Below, piece by piece: positions 42,647-51,850 of a DNA stretch of 64,000 nucleotides. The stretch comes from Thiosocius sp942490985 (GTDB taxonomy: Bacteria; Pseudomonadota; Gammaproteobacteria; Chromatiales; Chromatiaceae): the NCBI GenBank assembly GCA_942490985.1, contig CALNYW010000005.1, positions 496,001-560,000 on the forward strand, in the 5' to 3' direction. Position numbers and translations under genes: made by a program. The stretch's first letter is position 1; every line of letters begins with the position of its first letter. The notes below the pieces were generated by a model. The model was not told where the DNA came from. It was given only the letters and a program-made list of their open reading frames with translations, and ran no database searches.

Positions 42647-44143
42647 ATGACGGACAACTCCATTCTGCTCGGCGGCAACGGTACCAAGCAGATCGTACTC
42701 AACGCGGGCATGGCAAACCGCCACGGCCTGATTACCGGCGCGACGGGCACCGGCAAGACAGTCACCTTGCAGGTGCTGGCAGAATCGTTCTCGCGGCTTG
42801 GCGTGCCGGTGTTTACGGCGGATGTCAAAGGCGACCTGTCCGGTGTCGCGGGGGCCGGCAAGCCGCACCCGAAGATCGACGAGCGGCTGCACTATATCGC
42901 CATCGATGACCACCCGTTCGAAGGCAGCCCCGCCATTTTTTGGGACGTCTTCGGTGAAAAAGGGCACGCGGTCCGTACCACCGTGTCGGAGATGGGCCCA
43001 ACCTTGCTGAGCAATCTTTTGGAACTCAACGGGACCCAGGAGGGGGTCATGCAGGTCGCCTTCAGCGTCGCCGACGACGAAGGCCTGTTACTGCTCGACC
43101 TCAAAGACCTCCGAGCGATGCTCAATTGGGTCGCCGACAACGGCAAGGACCTGGAACGCGACTACGGACGAATCGCCAGGGCCAGCGTCACGGCGATTCT
43201 GCGGCGCCTGTTGATACTCGAAGAGGCTGGCGGCGACGTGTTTTTCGGCGAACCCGCGATTCGCGTCGAGCACCTGATGCAAAACGACTTTTCCGGCCGC
43301 GGTGTGATCAGCATCCTCGACGCGACCACGCTCTACCACTCACCGCGCATCTACGCTACGTTCCTGCTGTGGCTGTTGTCTGAACTGATGGAGGAGTTAC
43401 CCGAGCGCGGCGACGCGGACCTGCCTCGACTGGTATTTTTCTTCGACGAGGCCCACTTGCTGTTCGACAACGCGCCCAAGGCGCTGCTGCAGAAAATCAC
43501 CCAGGTGGTTCGGCTGATCCGCTCAAAAGGGGTCGGGGTATTTTTTGTCACCCAGTATCCGAATGACGTGCCGGATGAGGTCATCGGACAACTCGGCAAC
43601 CGAATCCAGCATGCCTTACGCGCCTTTACCCCACGTGACCGCAAGGCGCTGAGAGCTGCCGCCGAGACCTTTCGTGAAAACCCGGCGTTCGATACCGAGA
43701 CGGTGATCGGTGAGTTGGGCGTCGGCGAGGCACTGATCTCGACGTTGGACGCAAAAGGTATCCCGTCGATCGTCGAGAGAACCCTGATGGCCCCGCCGCG
43801 CTCGCAGTTTGGGCCGCTCGATCAGCAGCGCCGCAAGACCCTTATCGATCGGTCACCACTCAAAGCCGCGTACGATCTAACCGTGGACCGGGATTCGGCC
43901 TATGAAATGCTCGCCAAACGCGAGGCCGAGTTGGCAGAACAGCGCCAACGCGAAGCCGAAGCGGCGGAGCAGGCCGCCGCCGAAGAAAAACAGCGCAAGG
44001 CCGCCGAGAAACCCAGTCCACGTGGCAGCCGCCGCCAGAGCGTCGGCGAGGCCATGGCCAAGTCCGTCGCGCGCACGATCGGCTCGACACTCGGCCGTCA
44101 GATCATTCGCGGCATTCTCGGCTCAATCATCGGTCGCAAGTAG
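42647..44143 (+). CDS. HerA-like ATPase (DUF853 family)
   Basis: 498-residue P-loop ATPase of the HerA/FtsK superfamily, DUF853 (YjgR) branch. Walker A is GATGTGKT (about 31-38), Walker B is LVFFFDEAHLL (about 265-275), and FTADVKGDLSG, HALRAFTPRDRKALRAAAE and a C-terminal charged coiled coil (LAEQRQREAEAAEQAAAEEK) follow. The tail ends in a short helix with TIGSTLGRQIIRGILGSIIG. The start is the ATG giving MTDNSILLGG; upstream sequence in the same frame is not conserved in look. The cellular role of this family is unclear. The gene is monocistronic. Confidence 0.9.
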   Translation: MTDNSILLGGNGTKQIVLNAGMANRHGLITGATGTGKTVTLQVLAESFSRLGVPVFTADVKGDLSGVAGAGKPHPKIDERLHYIAIDDHPFEGSPAIFWDVFGEKGHAVRTTVSEMGPTLLSNLLELNGTQEGVMQVAFSVADDEGLLLLDLKDLRAMLNWVADNGKDLERDYGRIARASVTAILRRLLILEEAGGDVFFGEPAIRVEHLMQNDFSGRGVISILDATTLYHSPRIYATFLLWLLSELMEELPERGDADLPRLVFFFDEAHLLFDNAPKALLQKITQVVRLIRSKGVGVFFVTQYPNDVPDEVIGQLGNRIQHALRAFTPRDRKALRAAAETFRENPAFDTETVIGELGVGEALISTLDAKGIPSIVERTLMAPPRSQFGPLDQQRRKTLIDRSPLKAAYDLTVDRDSAYEMLAKREAELAEQRQREAEAAEQAAAEEKQRKAAEKPSPRGSRRQSVGEAMAKSVARTIGSTLGRQIIRGILGSIIGRK

Positions 44144-44150
44144 CCGCACG

Positions 44151-44360
44151 CTATTTGGAGAAGCTCGAACAGACCGGCGCCGTATCGGAGAATTCCTGGG
44201 TACATTTTCGAACCTGGCCGGTTTGGGTGTCGATAACCCAGACCGCCGTCTCCGATGCCTCTACGCCCTGGTAACGACCCGTCTGCCCGGAGTCAGCGGC
44301 CATCACCACTAGCGGGGCCAGCAAACCAATCGAAAAAATAATACCGATGCTTTTGATCAT
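44151..44360 (-). CDS. Small exported protein
   Basis: 69-residue protein with a clear Sec signal peptide (IGIIFSIGLLAPLVVMAA), leaving about 47 mature residues that contain two cysteines (KCTQEF and APVCSSF), possibly a disulfide. The middle segment ETAVWVIDTQTGQVRKC resembles short WD-like or beta strands found in many small periplasmic proteins. No function can be given. It converges with the HerA-like ATPase gene and is separated by seven bases. Confidence 0.65.
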   Translation of the reverse strand: MIKSIGIIFSIGLLAPLVVMAADSGQTGRYQGVEASETAVWVIDTQTGQVRKCTQEFSDTAPVCSSFSK

Positions 44361-44521
44361 CTGATTGTCCTCTGTTGTTGATGCGGCATCTCGGCGGCAC
44401 CGCGCGATAACGTAGCGATTGCAACCGCCGAACCCGCATCGAAATTACCCTGCTCATTGGCGATTGGCCTGAGCAGCTGCGCAGCCTATGGTCAGCGACT
44501 AGCCTAACAAAGGAAGGCCGC

Positions 44522-46564
44522 ATGACCGCCGATCGACTCAAAGATGCAACCAGCCCCTACCTGCAGCAGCATGCCAACAACCCGGTGGACTGGTGGCCCT
44601 GGTGCGAAGAGGCGCTCGATCTCGCACGGCGCGAGAATAAGCCGGTTTTGCTGTCGATCGGCTATTCGGCCTGTCACTGGTGTCACGTGATGGCCCACGA
44701 ATCGTTCGAAGACCCGGCAACCGCGGCAGTGATGAACGAGTTGTACGTCAACATCAAGGTCGACCGTGAAGAGCGGCCGGACCTCGACAGGATCTACCAA
44801 ACCGCCCACCAACTGCTGTCGCGTCGTGCCGGCGGCTGGCCATTGACGGTGTTCCTGACTCCGGACGACCAGATCCCTTTTTTTGCCGGCACCTACTTTC
44901 CACCACAGGCGCGCCATGGCCTTCCGGCGTTTCGTGATCTGCTGCGCCAGATTGAACAGGCTTTTCGCGAACAGCGTGACGCGATCGACCAGCAAAACAA
45001 CTCACTGGTTGATGCCTTGCTCAAGGTCGATACACCGGCAGCGTCCGATGACATACCCAACGAGCGCGTGTTTTCGCAAAGCGTCGACGAACTCGGACAG
45101 CAATTTGATGCCAAGGACGGCGGCTTCGGCGGGGCGCCCAAGTTCCCGCATCCGTCGACCCTGCGCTTTCTGTTGCGCCAGGGCACCCGGCACGACGATA
45201 CGGCTGCCGTCCACATGGCCCGCTTCACGCTCGAAAAGATGGCCGAAGGCGGCATCCAGGATCACCTGGCCGGCGGCTTCTGCCGCTATTCGGTCGATGG
45301 CCAGTGGATGATCCCGCACTTTGAAAAGATGCTTTATGACAACGGCCAGCTGTTGGCGCTTTACGCAGAGGCCTGGCGAGCCACTGGCCAACGCGCGCTG
45401 TTCCGCCACGTGTGCGAACGCACCGCGGCTTGGTTGATGACCGAGATGCAGTCACCGACCGGCGGCTATTTCGCCAGCCTCGACGCCGACAGCGAGGGCG
45501 AAGAAGGCCGCTTCTACGTCTGGACAAGAGAAGAGGTCGCCGCGCTGCTCGACGAACCGGAATATGCCGTATTCGCGCCACGCTTCGGCCTCGACCGCGA
45601 AGCCAACTTCGAGGGTCATTGGCACCTGCATACCTACACCGCGACCGAACAGCTCGTCGCGTTGACCGGCAAAGACGCCCGCACGGTGCGCGGCCTGCTA
45701 CTCAGCGCACGCAACAAGCTGCTGGAGGCACGCGCCGACCGCGTGCGACCCGGCTGCGATGAAAAAATATTGACCAGCTGGAACGCGCTGGCGATCACCG
45801 GCATGGCCCGGGCGGCACGGGTTTTCGGTCGCGATGACTGGCTGACGTCGGCCGAACAGGCGCTCGCTTACATCCTGAGCCGGCATATCCAGAACGGCCG
45901 GCTGCTCGCGACGAGCCGCGATGGCGAGGCCCGGCTGGCCGCCTACCTCGACGACCATGCCTACCTGATTCAGGCATTGCTGGAGGTCCTGCAGGCGCGC
46001 TGGCACGACCGTTACCTCGCTGTGGCACTGGACCTCGCCGACCAGTTACTGGCGCATTTCGAGGACCAACAGCATGGCGGATTTTACTTCACCGCAGACG
46101 ATCACGAGCGACTGATACACCGTCCCCGGCCGCTGGCTGACGATGCGATGCCGAGCGGCAACAGCGTCGCCATCGAGGTATTGCAGACCCTCGCGGCACT
46201 GACCGGGGACGCGGCATTACAGGCCGCTGCCGACCGCGCGGTTAACGCCGCGTGGCCGAGCATCAACCGGGCGAGCTACGCGCACCTGGGGCTGCTCGAG
46301 GGCGTTCAGGGTTACCTGGATCCCGGCGAACTGATCATTATCCGCGGCGAACCGGAGCAAACTGCGGCATGGCGCACCGCCCTGCAAAGCAACTACGTCG
46401 CCGGCCGACGGGTGTTTGTGATCCCGCCGGAGGCGACCGAGCTACCGCCGGGCCTCGCCGAAAAACGGCCGCAGCCCGACGCCGTGGTCGCCTACCGATG
46501 TCGCGGCCATCGCTGCGATCCTGCTATCACCGACCCGGCGCGACTGACTGCAACGCTGGCCTGA
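44522..46564 (+). CDS. Thioredoxin-domain protein YyaL/DUF255
   Basis: 680-residue protein of the DUF255 (YyaL/SSP411) family. The N-terminal thioredoxin-like domain begins with SPYLQQHANNPVDWWPW and carries the motif SACHWCHVM at residues 49-57. It is followed by a large (alpha/alpha)6-barrel-like domain with GGFGGAPKFPHP, HFEKMLYDNGQLL, DADSEGEEGRFYVWT and TSWNALAITGMA, as in N-acylglucosamine epimerase-type folds. The length fits the family. Its substrate is unknown; it may act in thiol chemistry or sugar metabolism. AAGGAAG precedes the ATG. Confidence 0.93.
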   Translation: MTADRLKDATSPYLQQHANNPVDWWPWCEEALDLARRENKPVLLSIGYSACHWCHVMAHESFEDPATAAVMNELYVNIKVDREERPDLDRIYQTAHQLLSRRAGGWPLTVFLTPDDQIPFFAGTYFPPQARHGLPAFRDLLRQIEQAFREQRDAIDQQNNSLVDALLKVDTPAASDDIPNERVFSQSVDELGQQFDAKDGGFGGAPKFPHPSTLRFLLRQGTRHDDTAAVHMARFTLEKMAEGGIQDHLAGGFCRYSVDGQWMIPHFEKMLYDNGQLLALYAEAWRATGQRALFRHVCERTAAWLMTEMQSPTGGYFASLDADSEGEEGRFYVWTREEVAALLDEPEYAVFAPRFGLDREANFEGHWHLHTYTATEQLVALTGKDARTVRGLLLSARNKLLEARADRVRPGCDEKILTSWNALAITGMARAARVFGRDDWLTSAEQALAYILSRHIQNGRLLATSRDGEARLAAYLDDHAYLIQALLEVLQARWHDRYLAVALDLADQLLAHFEDQQHGGFYFTADDHERLIHRPRPLADDAMPSGNSVAIEVLQTLAALTGDAALQAAADRAVNAAWPSINRASYAHLGLLEGVQGYLDPGELIIIRGEPEQTAAWRTALQSNYVAGRRVFVIPPEATELPPGLAEKRPQPDAVVAYRCRGHRCDPAITDPARLTATLA

Positions 46565-46685
46565 ACAGGCACAGCGATGGCAAGGGGGCAACCCCGGTTT
46601 ATTCGACTAAGCTCCTGGTCTGACGACAATACTTGCCGTCGATAACCCGCAACTGCCGCAGAGCAGACAACCCCCGGAGGTGGAC

Positions 46686-47168
46686 ATGAGACTCGTGACA
46701 CGCATTGGCGCACTATTTGTTTGCATTGGCTTGATCGGCTGGGCCGGGCCCGTATTGGCTGAGGTTTACAGCAAACAGAAGGTCGTCTACCACGTGAACT
46801 TCGACAATCCCAAACAGCAAACCGGCGCCCTGCGCAATGTGCAGAATCACATCAACGCCGTCGGTGCCGAAAACCTCGATCTGCGCGTCGTCATGCACGG
46901 GCACGGGGTGTCGATGGTGTTGTTACCGGAGGCACTGCCTTCGTTGCCGAAATTTCGCCATGCCAACGCCGACCAACAGATGCAGGCACGCGTCGATGGA
47001 CTGAGGAATCAGGGCGTCACCTTCAAAGTCTGCGCCAACACGCTGACCGGCCGGAATGTGAACCGCGAGGACCAGCTGTACAACGTCGATGCCGAGGACA
47101 TCGTTCCCAGCGGCGTGGCCGAGCTCGCCCACCTGCAGGCCCGGGGCTTCACCTACATCAAACCCTGA
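46686..47168 (+). CDS. Periplasmic DsrE/F-like protein
   Basis: 160-residue exported protein. A Sec signal peptide (IGALFVCIGLIGWAGPVLA) precedes a DsrE/DsrF-type alpha/beta fold with KVVYHVNFDNPKQQTGALRN, NLDLRVVMHGHGVSMVL, a GVTFKVCANTL segment holding the single conserved-position Cys, and VPSGVAELAHLQARGFTYI at the end. DsrE-like proteins are frequent in sulfur oxidisers, where cytosolic relatives carry sulfane sulfur; a periplasmic version may bind or carry thiols but that is inferred. GGAGG precedes the ATG. A GC-rich hairpin (GCCACGG/CCGTGGC, 47181-47203) follows the stop. Confidence 0.8.
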   Translation: MRLVTRIGALFVCIGLIGWAGPVLAEVYSKQKVVYHVNFDNPKQQTGALRNVQNHINAVGAENLDLRVVMHGHGVSMVLLPEALPSLPKFRHANADQQMQARVDGLRNQGVTFKVCANTLTGRNVNREDQLYNVDAEDIVPSGVAELAHLQARGFTYIKP

Positions 47169-47375
47169 TCGCGGGACGTCGCCACGGCCAACCCGCCGTG
47201 GCGCGCGCTCATCCAACGGCAAACGCGAAATAATTCTCGGGCTGAGGCGGTCTTGTTCGCCGATGAGACCCAATGCGCCCACCTGCAGCCCAACCACAGA
47301 CCCGTCCCGTCGGCCTCTTTGCGCCTCATCAACGCGATGTGACAACGCCTCTCAACGAATCCCGGAGTCTGAGCG

Positions 47376-48083
47376 TTGAACTGCGAGGAGTTCCGTCGGC
47401 GCTCATTGACCGATCCGTTCGATCCGGACGGCCGATGCGCAGAACACGAATCCGCTTGTCTGGCTTGCCACGCATTTGCCCGAGATCTCAGGGCGCGAGA
47501 GGTGCGGCTGCGCGCCGTCTTACAAAAAATCTCCGCCCCGCAAGACATGACCGCACGCATGGAACACCGCGTAAACGCCATGCGCCGCTGGGGCTACGGT
47601 GCAGCTGCCGGCATGCTGTTGATTGTCAGCATAAGCCTGATTGTTGTTACGACCACAACTGGCAAGCCAAACGGCAGTGAGCTGGCGCAGTCCGTATTGC
47701 GCCACATAGCGGCCGAGTCTCATCATCTCAGCAACCAACACCCCGTTGCGAGCCAACAACTCACTGCGCTGTTCGACCGTTTCGGCGCACAGCTATCCGC
47801 CGGAATAGGCCAGATCAATTTCGCCGCGGAATGCCTGATGCGCACGCGCAGCGGAATTCACCTGATCGCACCGGGCAAGGTGGGACCAATCAGCGCGTTC
47901 TTGATGCCTGGCCAACCGACCGAGCGGGCGCAAGCGATCAAGACCGATACGTTAGCAGGCACCATTATGCCAACCGCTTGGGGCAACCTTGCGGTGGTCG
48001 GTGAACCGGGTGAAGAGATCCGCAGATTCAGCGAGCGGCTGATCGCCGCGACCGAATGGCCAACCGAGCCACTGTCTCGCTAG
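47376..48083 (+). CDS. DUF3379-like membrane protein (TTG start)
   Basis: 235-residue protein resembling the DUF3379 family. The cytosolic N terminus starts MNCEEFRRR and has a CLACHAFARDLRAREVRL cysteine/histidine motif, comparable to the zinc-binding anti-sigma fold. One membrane segment (GYGAAAGMLLIVSISLIVVT) precedes a periplasmic part of about 130 residues. I take the TTG at 47376, preceded by CCGGAG, because it gives the family's usual start. Members normally follow an ECF sigma gene, but none lies directly upstream here; the ECF-like sigma factor at 31.8 kb could be a partner, which is speculation. Confidence 0.7.
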   Translation: MNCEEFRRRSLTDPFDPDGRCAEHESACLACHAFARDLRAREVRLRAVLQKISAPQDMTARMEHRVNAMRRWGYGAAAGMLLIVSISLIVVTTTTGKPNGSELAQSVLRHIAAESHHLSNQHPVASQQLTALFDRFGAQLSAGIGQINFAAECLMRTRSGIHLIAPGKVGPISAFLMPGQPTERAQAIKTDTLAGTIMPTAWGNLAVVGEPGEEIRRFSERLIAATEWPTEPLSR

Positions 48084-48274
48084 GCGTCATCGATGACACC
48101 CGACTCGTCGTCATTGTCCAGCCGACCGCGCAGCCACAAAATCGTCGAACGACACTGCCTGCAACGCAGGAATTGGCTGCCGCGAAACAAGCGCATCCAT
48201 AGCGCACGACGATAACGCGTCAGCTCTGTACCACCGCACTCTTTGCAGACTCGCTTACGCGTTAACCAGGCCAC
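48080..48274 (-). CDS. Small zinc-ribbon-like protein
   Basis: 64-residue basic protein with two CxxC pairs, CKECGG and CRQCRS, 31 residues apart, suggesting a rubredoxin or zinc-ribbon knuckle, and an acidic tail LDNDDESGVIDD. It sits at the end of the moeA-moaD-moaE transcription unit. The start is uncertain: a GTG at 48274 has GGGGGA before it, while a TTG at 48322 would extend into moaE. The function is unknown. Confidence 0.6.
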   Translation of the reverse strand: MAWLTRKRVCKECGGTELTRYRRALWMRLFRGSQFLRCRQCRSTILWLRGRLDNDDESGVIDDA

Positions 48275-48297
48275 AGGGTCCCCCGCATACTTCGGCG

Positions 48298-48780
48298 CTA
48301 GGTTGCATCCGACCCGACCCAACGCTGCGCGGCCTGGTCATCACTGCTACGCGACTCGACCCAGCGGGTATCACCATCACGGGTGGTCTCGCGTTTCCAG
48401 AACGGCGCCCGCGTCTTGAGGTAGTCGATCAGGAACTCGCAGGCGCGAAACGCATCGCCACGGTGGGCACTGGCGACGGCCACCAAGACGATAGGGTCGG
48501 CGGGACGCAATACACCGACGCGATGGATGATCTTCACGGCCTGCAGGGACCACCGCGTCAACGCCTCGTCGACGATGGCCTGGAGCGCTTTCTCGGTCAT
48601 GCCCGGATAGTGCTCGAGGGTCATTTCGGCGACCTGCGCATCCTGATTGAAGTCGCGCATCAGGCCGACAAAACTGGTCACCGCGCCGGTTGCCGCGTCG
48701 GCACCCAGCAGCGGGCCGAGTTCCGCCTGTGGATCCATCGCCTCCGCCTGCACCCTGACCTCGGTCTGCACTGTCGCCAT
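48298..48780 (-). CDS. moaE: Molybdopterin synthase catalytic subunit
   Basis: 160-residue large subunit of molybdopterin synthase, which inserts two sulfurs into cyclic pyranopterin monophosphate. Motifs seen are GAVTSFVGLMRDFNQ, LEHYPGMTEKALQ, IHRVGVL, VAVASAHRGDAFRACEFLIDYLK and the active-site type PFWKRE. The length is normal. It starts ten bases after the moaD stop in the operon moeA-moaD-moaE. Molybdenum cofactor would serve enzymes such as sulfite or nitrate oxidoreductases in this organism. Confidence 0.95.
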   Translation of the reverse strand: MATVQTEVRVQAEAMDPQAELGPLLGADAATGAVTSFVGLMRDFNQDAQVAEMTLEHYPGMTEKALQAIVDEALTRWSLQAVKIIHRVGVLRPADPIVLVAVASAHRGDAFRACEFLIDYLKTRAPFWKRETTRDGDTRWVESRSSDDQAAQRWVGSDAT

Positions 48781-48789
48781 GATGCCCCC

Positions 48790-49038
48790 TCAGCCCCCGG
48801 TGACCGGCGGGAAAAAACCGACCTCATCGCCATCCGAGAGCGGCGCATCATCGGTGGCCATGGTCTGGTTGACGGCGGCCAAGACCCGCTGATCGGCGCC
48901 AAGGACCTCGTCCCACGGCGCCCCGCGGGCGGCCAAATCGGCGCGTAATGCAGCGACGTTGGCCGGCGTCTCGGCGAGGCTTTCCTCGGCGACGCCCAAG
49001 CGATCCCGAACACTGGCGAAAAAAAGCACACGGATCAT
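48790..49038 (-). CDS. moaD: Molybdopterin synthase sulfur carrier subunit
   Basis: 82-residue ubiquitin-fold sulfur carrier ending in the essential Gly-Gly (FFPPVTGG), whose thiocarboxylate supplies sulfur to MoaE. The N-terminal strand is VLFFASVRDRLG, and NQTMATDDAPLSDGDEVGFFPP is the typical last third. The ATG overlaps the moeA stop by four bases, and moaE follows after ten bases, so the three genes are co-transcribed and probably coupled. Confidence 0.95.
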   Translation of the reverse strand: MIRVLFFASVRDRLGVAEESLAETPANVAALRADLAARGAPWDEVLGADQRVLAAVNQTMATDDAPLSDGDEVGFFPPVTGG

Positions 49039-50276
49039 GCGATCAACTCGTAGAACGGTAGAAAATCGACCAGCTCACCGGCCTGAATAACCTGGTTCTC
49101 GGGGATCACCGCCAGGCCATTGGCCCAGACCACCGAACTGAGCACGCCCGACGAACGACTCTGGTGCACCTGCAGACGATTCTTGCCGTCACCACCACGC
49201 ACCAGGCGCGCGCGGTGAAATTCGCGACGCTTGTCCGGCCGCGGCCAGTCGAAATCCGCCTCGACCCGCAGTGGCTGCAGCACCCAATCGTTGCGTCCCT
49301 GCAACCGCAGGATGAACGGGCGGACAAACAACAGGAAGGTCACAAACAGCGACACCGGATTGCCTGGCGAACCGATGAACGGGGTGCCGTCGACGTGGCC
49401 GTAGGCCAACGGCTTGCCTGGGCGGATCGCCAGCTTCCACATCTCCAGTTCGCCGAGCGCCTGCACCGCGGGCTTGACGTGGTCCTCTTCGCCGACCGAC
49501 ACGCCACCGGAGGCCAGCACCAGGTCGGCTTCCGCCGCGCCGCGCGCGATCGCCGCCTTGGTCGCGTCCAGCGTATCCTCGACGATGCCGAGATCGATGA
49601 CCTCGCAACCCAAGGCCTGCAGCAGCGCCGTTGCGGTAAACAGGTTCGAGTTATAGATCTTGCCGGGCGCCAGCGGCCGACCGGGCATCACCAACTCATC
49701 ACCACTGGCGAACAACGCGACCCGTGGGCGCCGCACGACCTTGAGTTCGGCGACACCGACCGATGCCGCCAGACCAATATGCTGCGGCAGCAAGCGGACA
49801 CCGGCATCGACGACGGCAGCGCCGGCCAGGATGTCTTCGCCGCGGCGTCGCACATTCGAGCCCGCCTCAACAACGGCATCGATGCGCACGCCACCGTCGA
49901 CGGCCTCGCAGACCTCCTGGATCACCACCGCATCCGCACCATCAGGCATCGGCGCGCCGGTGAATATCCGCGCCGCGGTACCGGGCTGTAACGGCCCCGG
50001 CGCGGTCCCCGCGGGCACCCGCTGACTCACCGGCAAGACGCCGCCGGCCGCGACGCAATCGGCCGACCGGACGGCATAGCCATCCATCGCACTGTAGTCC
50101 CAGCCGGGCACGTCGAGCGTGCTGACGACCGGCGTGGCCAACACCCGCCCAACGGCCGCCGTCAGTGCGACTGGCTCGTGCTCAGACAACGGCACGGCAT
50201 CGCCGGCCAGGCGGGTAACGGCATCGTCGTAGCTTGTCAGACCTTGCAGCGAAGGCGTGCAACTCGGTGCATTCAT
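49035..50276 (-). CDS. moeA: Molybdopterin molybdenumtransferase
   Basis: 413-residue enzyme that inserts molybdate into adenylylated molybdopterin. Motifs in order are GWDYSAMDGYAVRSAD, RIFTGAPMPDGADAVV, RRRGEDILAGA, PRVALFASGDELVMPG, VLASGGVSVGEEDHVKPA, GKPLAYG and GSPGNPVSLFVTFLLFV. The length is that of E. coli MoeA. I use the ATG at 50276; the frame is open further upstream into the kinase gene but that part is unrelated. It follows the PfkB-type kinase by 28 bases and is coupled to moaD. Confidence 0.95.
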   Translation of the reverse strand: MNAPSCTPSLQGLTSYDDAVTRLAGDAVPLSEHEPVALTAAVGRVLATPVVSTLDVPGWDYSAMDGYAVRSADCVAAGGVLPVSQRVPAGTAPGPLQPGTAARIFTGAPMPDGADAVVIQEVCEAVDGGVRIDAVVEAGSNVRRRGEDILAGAAVVDAGVRLLPQHIGLAASVGVAELKVVRRPRVALFASGDELVMPGRPLAPGKIYNSNLFTATALLQALGCEVIDLGIVEDTLDATKAAIARGAAEADLVLASGGVSVGEEDHVKPAVQALGELEMWKLAIRPGKPLAYGHVDGTPFIGSPGNPVSLFVTFLLFVRPFILRLQGRNDWVLQPLRVEADFDWPRPDKRREFHRARLVRGGDGKNRLQVHQSRSSGVLSSVVWANGLAVIPENQVIQAGELVDFLPFYELIA

Positions 50277-50304
50277 CGATCGCCACCTCTCAACCGTTGC
50301 ATGG

Positions 50305-51237
50305 TCACAACGCAAACCCGAAAGTCTCTTTGAACCGGGCATCAAAGTCACTGCGGCTGACCGCGTGATTCTGCGTACCTGCGTGTTCGATCTTGATCGC
50401 GCCCAGCAATGATGCGATGCGCCCGGTAATGTCCCAGTCCAGCCCCTGCTGTAAGCCATACAACAGGCCGCCCCGGTAGGCATCGCCGCAGCCGGTCGGG
50501 TCGACCAGTCGGTTGACCGCGGCCGATGGGATTTCGTAGATATTGTCGCGGGTGAAGATCGTTGAGCCCTCGCCACCGCGGGTCACGACCACCGCCTCGA
50601 CCTCGCGGGCCAGCTGTTCGGGCGCTTTGCCGGTGCGTTCTTCCATGAGCTTGGCTTCGTAGTCGTTGAATGCCAGGTAACTGGCCTGCGCGACGAAGCG
50701 ATTCAGATCGTCGCCGTCGAACATCGGCATGCCCTGGCCGGGATCGAAGATGAACGGTATGCCGGCCTCGGCGAACTGCGTTGCATGCTCGATCATGCCC
50801 TGCCGGCCGTCGGGCGAAACCATGCCGAGGGTGACGCCGTCGACGTCATCGATGCGGTTCTCATGGGCCGCGTTCATCGCCCCCGGGTGAAACGCCGTGA
50901 TCTGGTTGTCGTCCTGATCGGTGGTGATGTAGGCCTGCGCGGTGAAGGTGCCGGCAATCGATTTGATCGCATCCTGGCGAACACCCTGCTGTCCGAGCCA
51001 CTGCGCATAAGGCTCAAAATCGTCGCCGACGGTGCCCATCGGCAGACCGTCACCACCGAGCAGATTGAGGTTGAACGCAATGTTGCCGGCACAGCCACCG
51101 AAGTTACGCCGCAGTTCCGGTACCAGGAACGACACATTGAGGATGTGCACCTGGTCGGGAAGGATGTGGTTCTTGAACTGGTCTTGAAACACCATGATGG
51201 TGTCGTAGGCGATCGAACCGCAAATCAGTGCTGACAT
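50305..51237 (-). CDS. PfkB-family (adenosine) kinase
   Basis: 310-residue ribokinase-fold sugar/nucleoside kinase. The N-terminal substrate motif is RRNFGGCAGNIAFNLNLLGG. The C-terminal signature 2 is VDPTGCGDAYRGGLLYGL, containing the catalytic-base type Asp in GCGD. Proteins of this size and sequence are often called adenosine kinase in gammaproteobacteria, but other substrates are possible. It is the first gene of a minus-strand unit with moeA-moaD-moaE; a link to molybdopterin is not obvious, so the shared transcription may be incidental. Confidence 0.85.
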   Translation of the reverse strand: MSALICGSIAYDTIMVFQDQFKNHILPDQVHILNVSFLVPELRRNFGGCAGNIAFNLNLLGGDGLPMGTVGDDFEPYAQWLGQQGVRQDAIKSIAGTFTAQAYITTDQDDNQITAFHPGAMNAAHENRIDDVDGVTLGMVSPDGRQGMIEHATQFAEAGIPFIFDPGQGMPMFDGDDLNRFVAQASYLAFNDYEAKLMEERTGKAPEQLAREVEAVVVTRGGEGSTIFTRDNIYEIPSAAVNRLVDPTGCGDAYRGGLLYGLQQGLDWDITGRIASLLGAIKIEHAGTQNHAVSRSDFDARFKETFGFAL

Positions 51238-51392
51238 GTCTTGACCCAGTGATAGTGGAGGAGCGCGGATAGCACGTTGCTGCGTCCCAATGGCGCTAAT
51301 GGTACCTTAGGCGCCGATAAACTAACCATGCGCAGCCCGGCAGGCTAACGCCAATCGCACAACTGCCAAGCCCGTGTCGAGGGGAAGTCACG

Positions 51393-51824
51393 TTGAACAA
51401 GTTTTTTCTGTTACTGCTGGTCGGCGCAATCGGGGCGACGGCGTTTTTCCTGACCCGGCCGGTCCCGCAGACGCAGGACGCAAGGCTCGACCGTTCAAGC
51501 CCCGCGCCAGCAGAGCCCGTCCAGATCGCACCTGTCGCGCCTGCACCGGTCATCGAGACGGATGACGCGGCAGGGGGAATGCCGCCGATAGCGACGGAAC
51601 CGCCGATCGAAAGCAGCGGCACCGTCGATGTCGAGACCGGCGTTGAGATCGAATCGCCGGCCTCAACTATCGACGAGCCGACGCTGCCGGGAGATCCGGC
51701 GATGCCCGACATGCCAGCGGTGCCCGCAGACCCTGCCCCGGCACAGACGATCGGCGCGCCGGCGGCGGTGAGTGACAGCGTGGATGCGGTAAAACCGCCG
51801 GTCCCCGCGGTCACCGACGAATAG
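51393..51824 (+). CDS. Membrane-anchored Pro/Ala-rich protein
   Basis: 143-residue protein with an N-terminal signal anchor (FFLLLLVGAIGATAFFLT) and a low-complexity, acidic Pro/Ala/Val tail (PAEPVQIAPVAPAPV, VPADPAPAQTIG). It looks like a periplasmic linker or spacer protein and lacks any recognisable domain. The start is a TTG preceded by AGGGGAAG. It is divergent from the PfkB-type kinase gene and converges on dgkA. Being low-complexity, homology would be hard to establish. Confidence 0.6.
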   Translation: MNKFFLLLLVGAIGATAFFLTRPVPQTQDARLDRSSPAPAEPVQIAPVAPAPVIETDDAAGGMPPIATEPPIESSGTVDVETGVEIESPASTIDEPTLPGDPAMPDMPAVPADPAPAQTIGAPAAVSDSVDAVKPPVPAVTDE

Positions 51825-51850
51825 GCGATGACGGCGAGGGGGCTTTCGGC

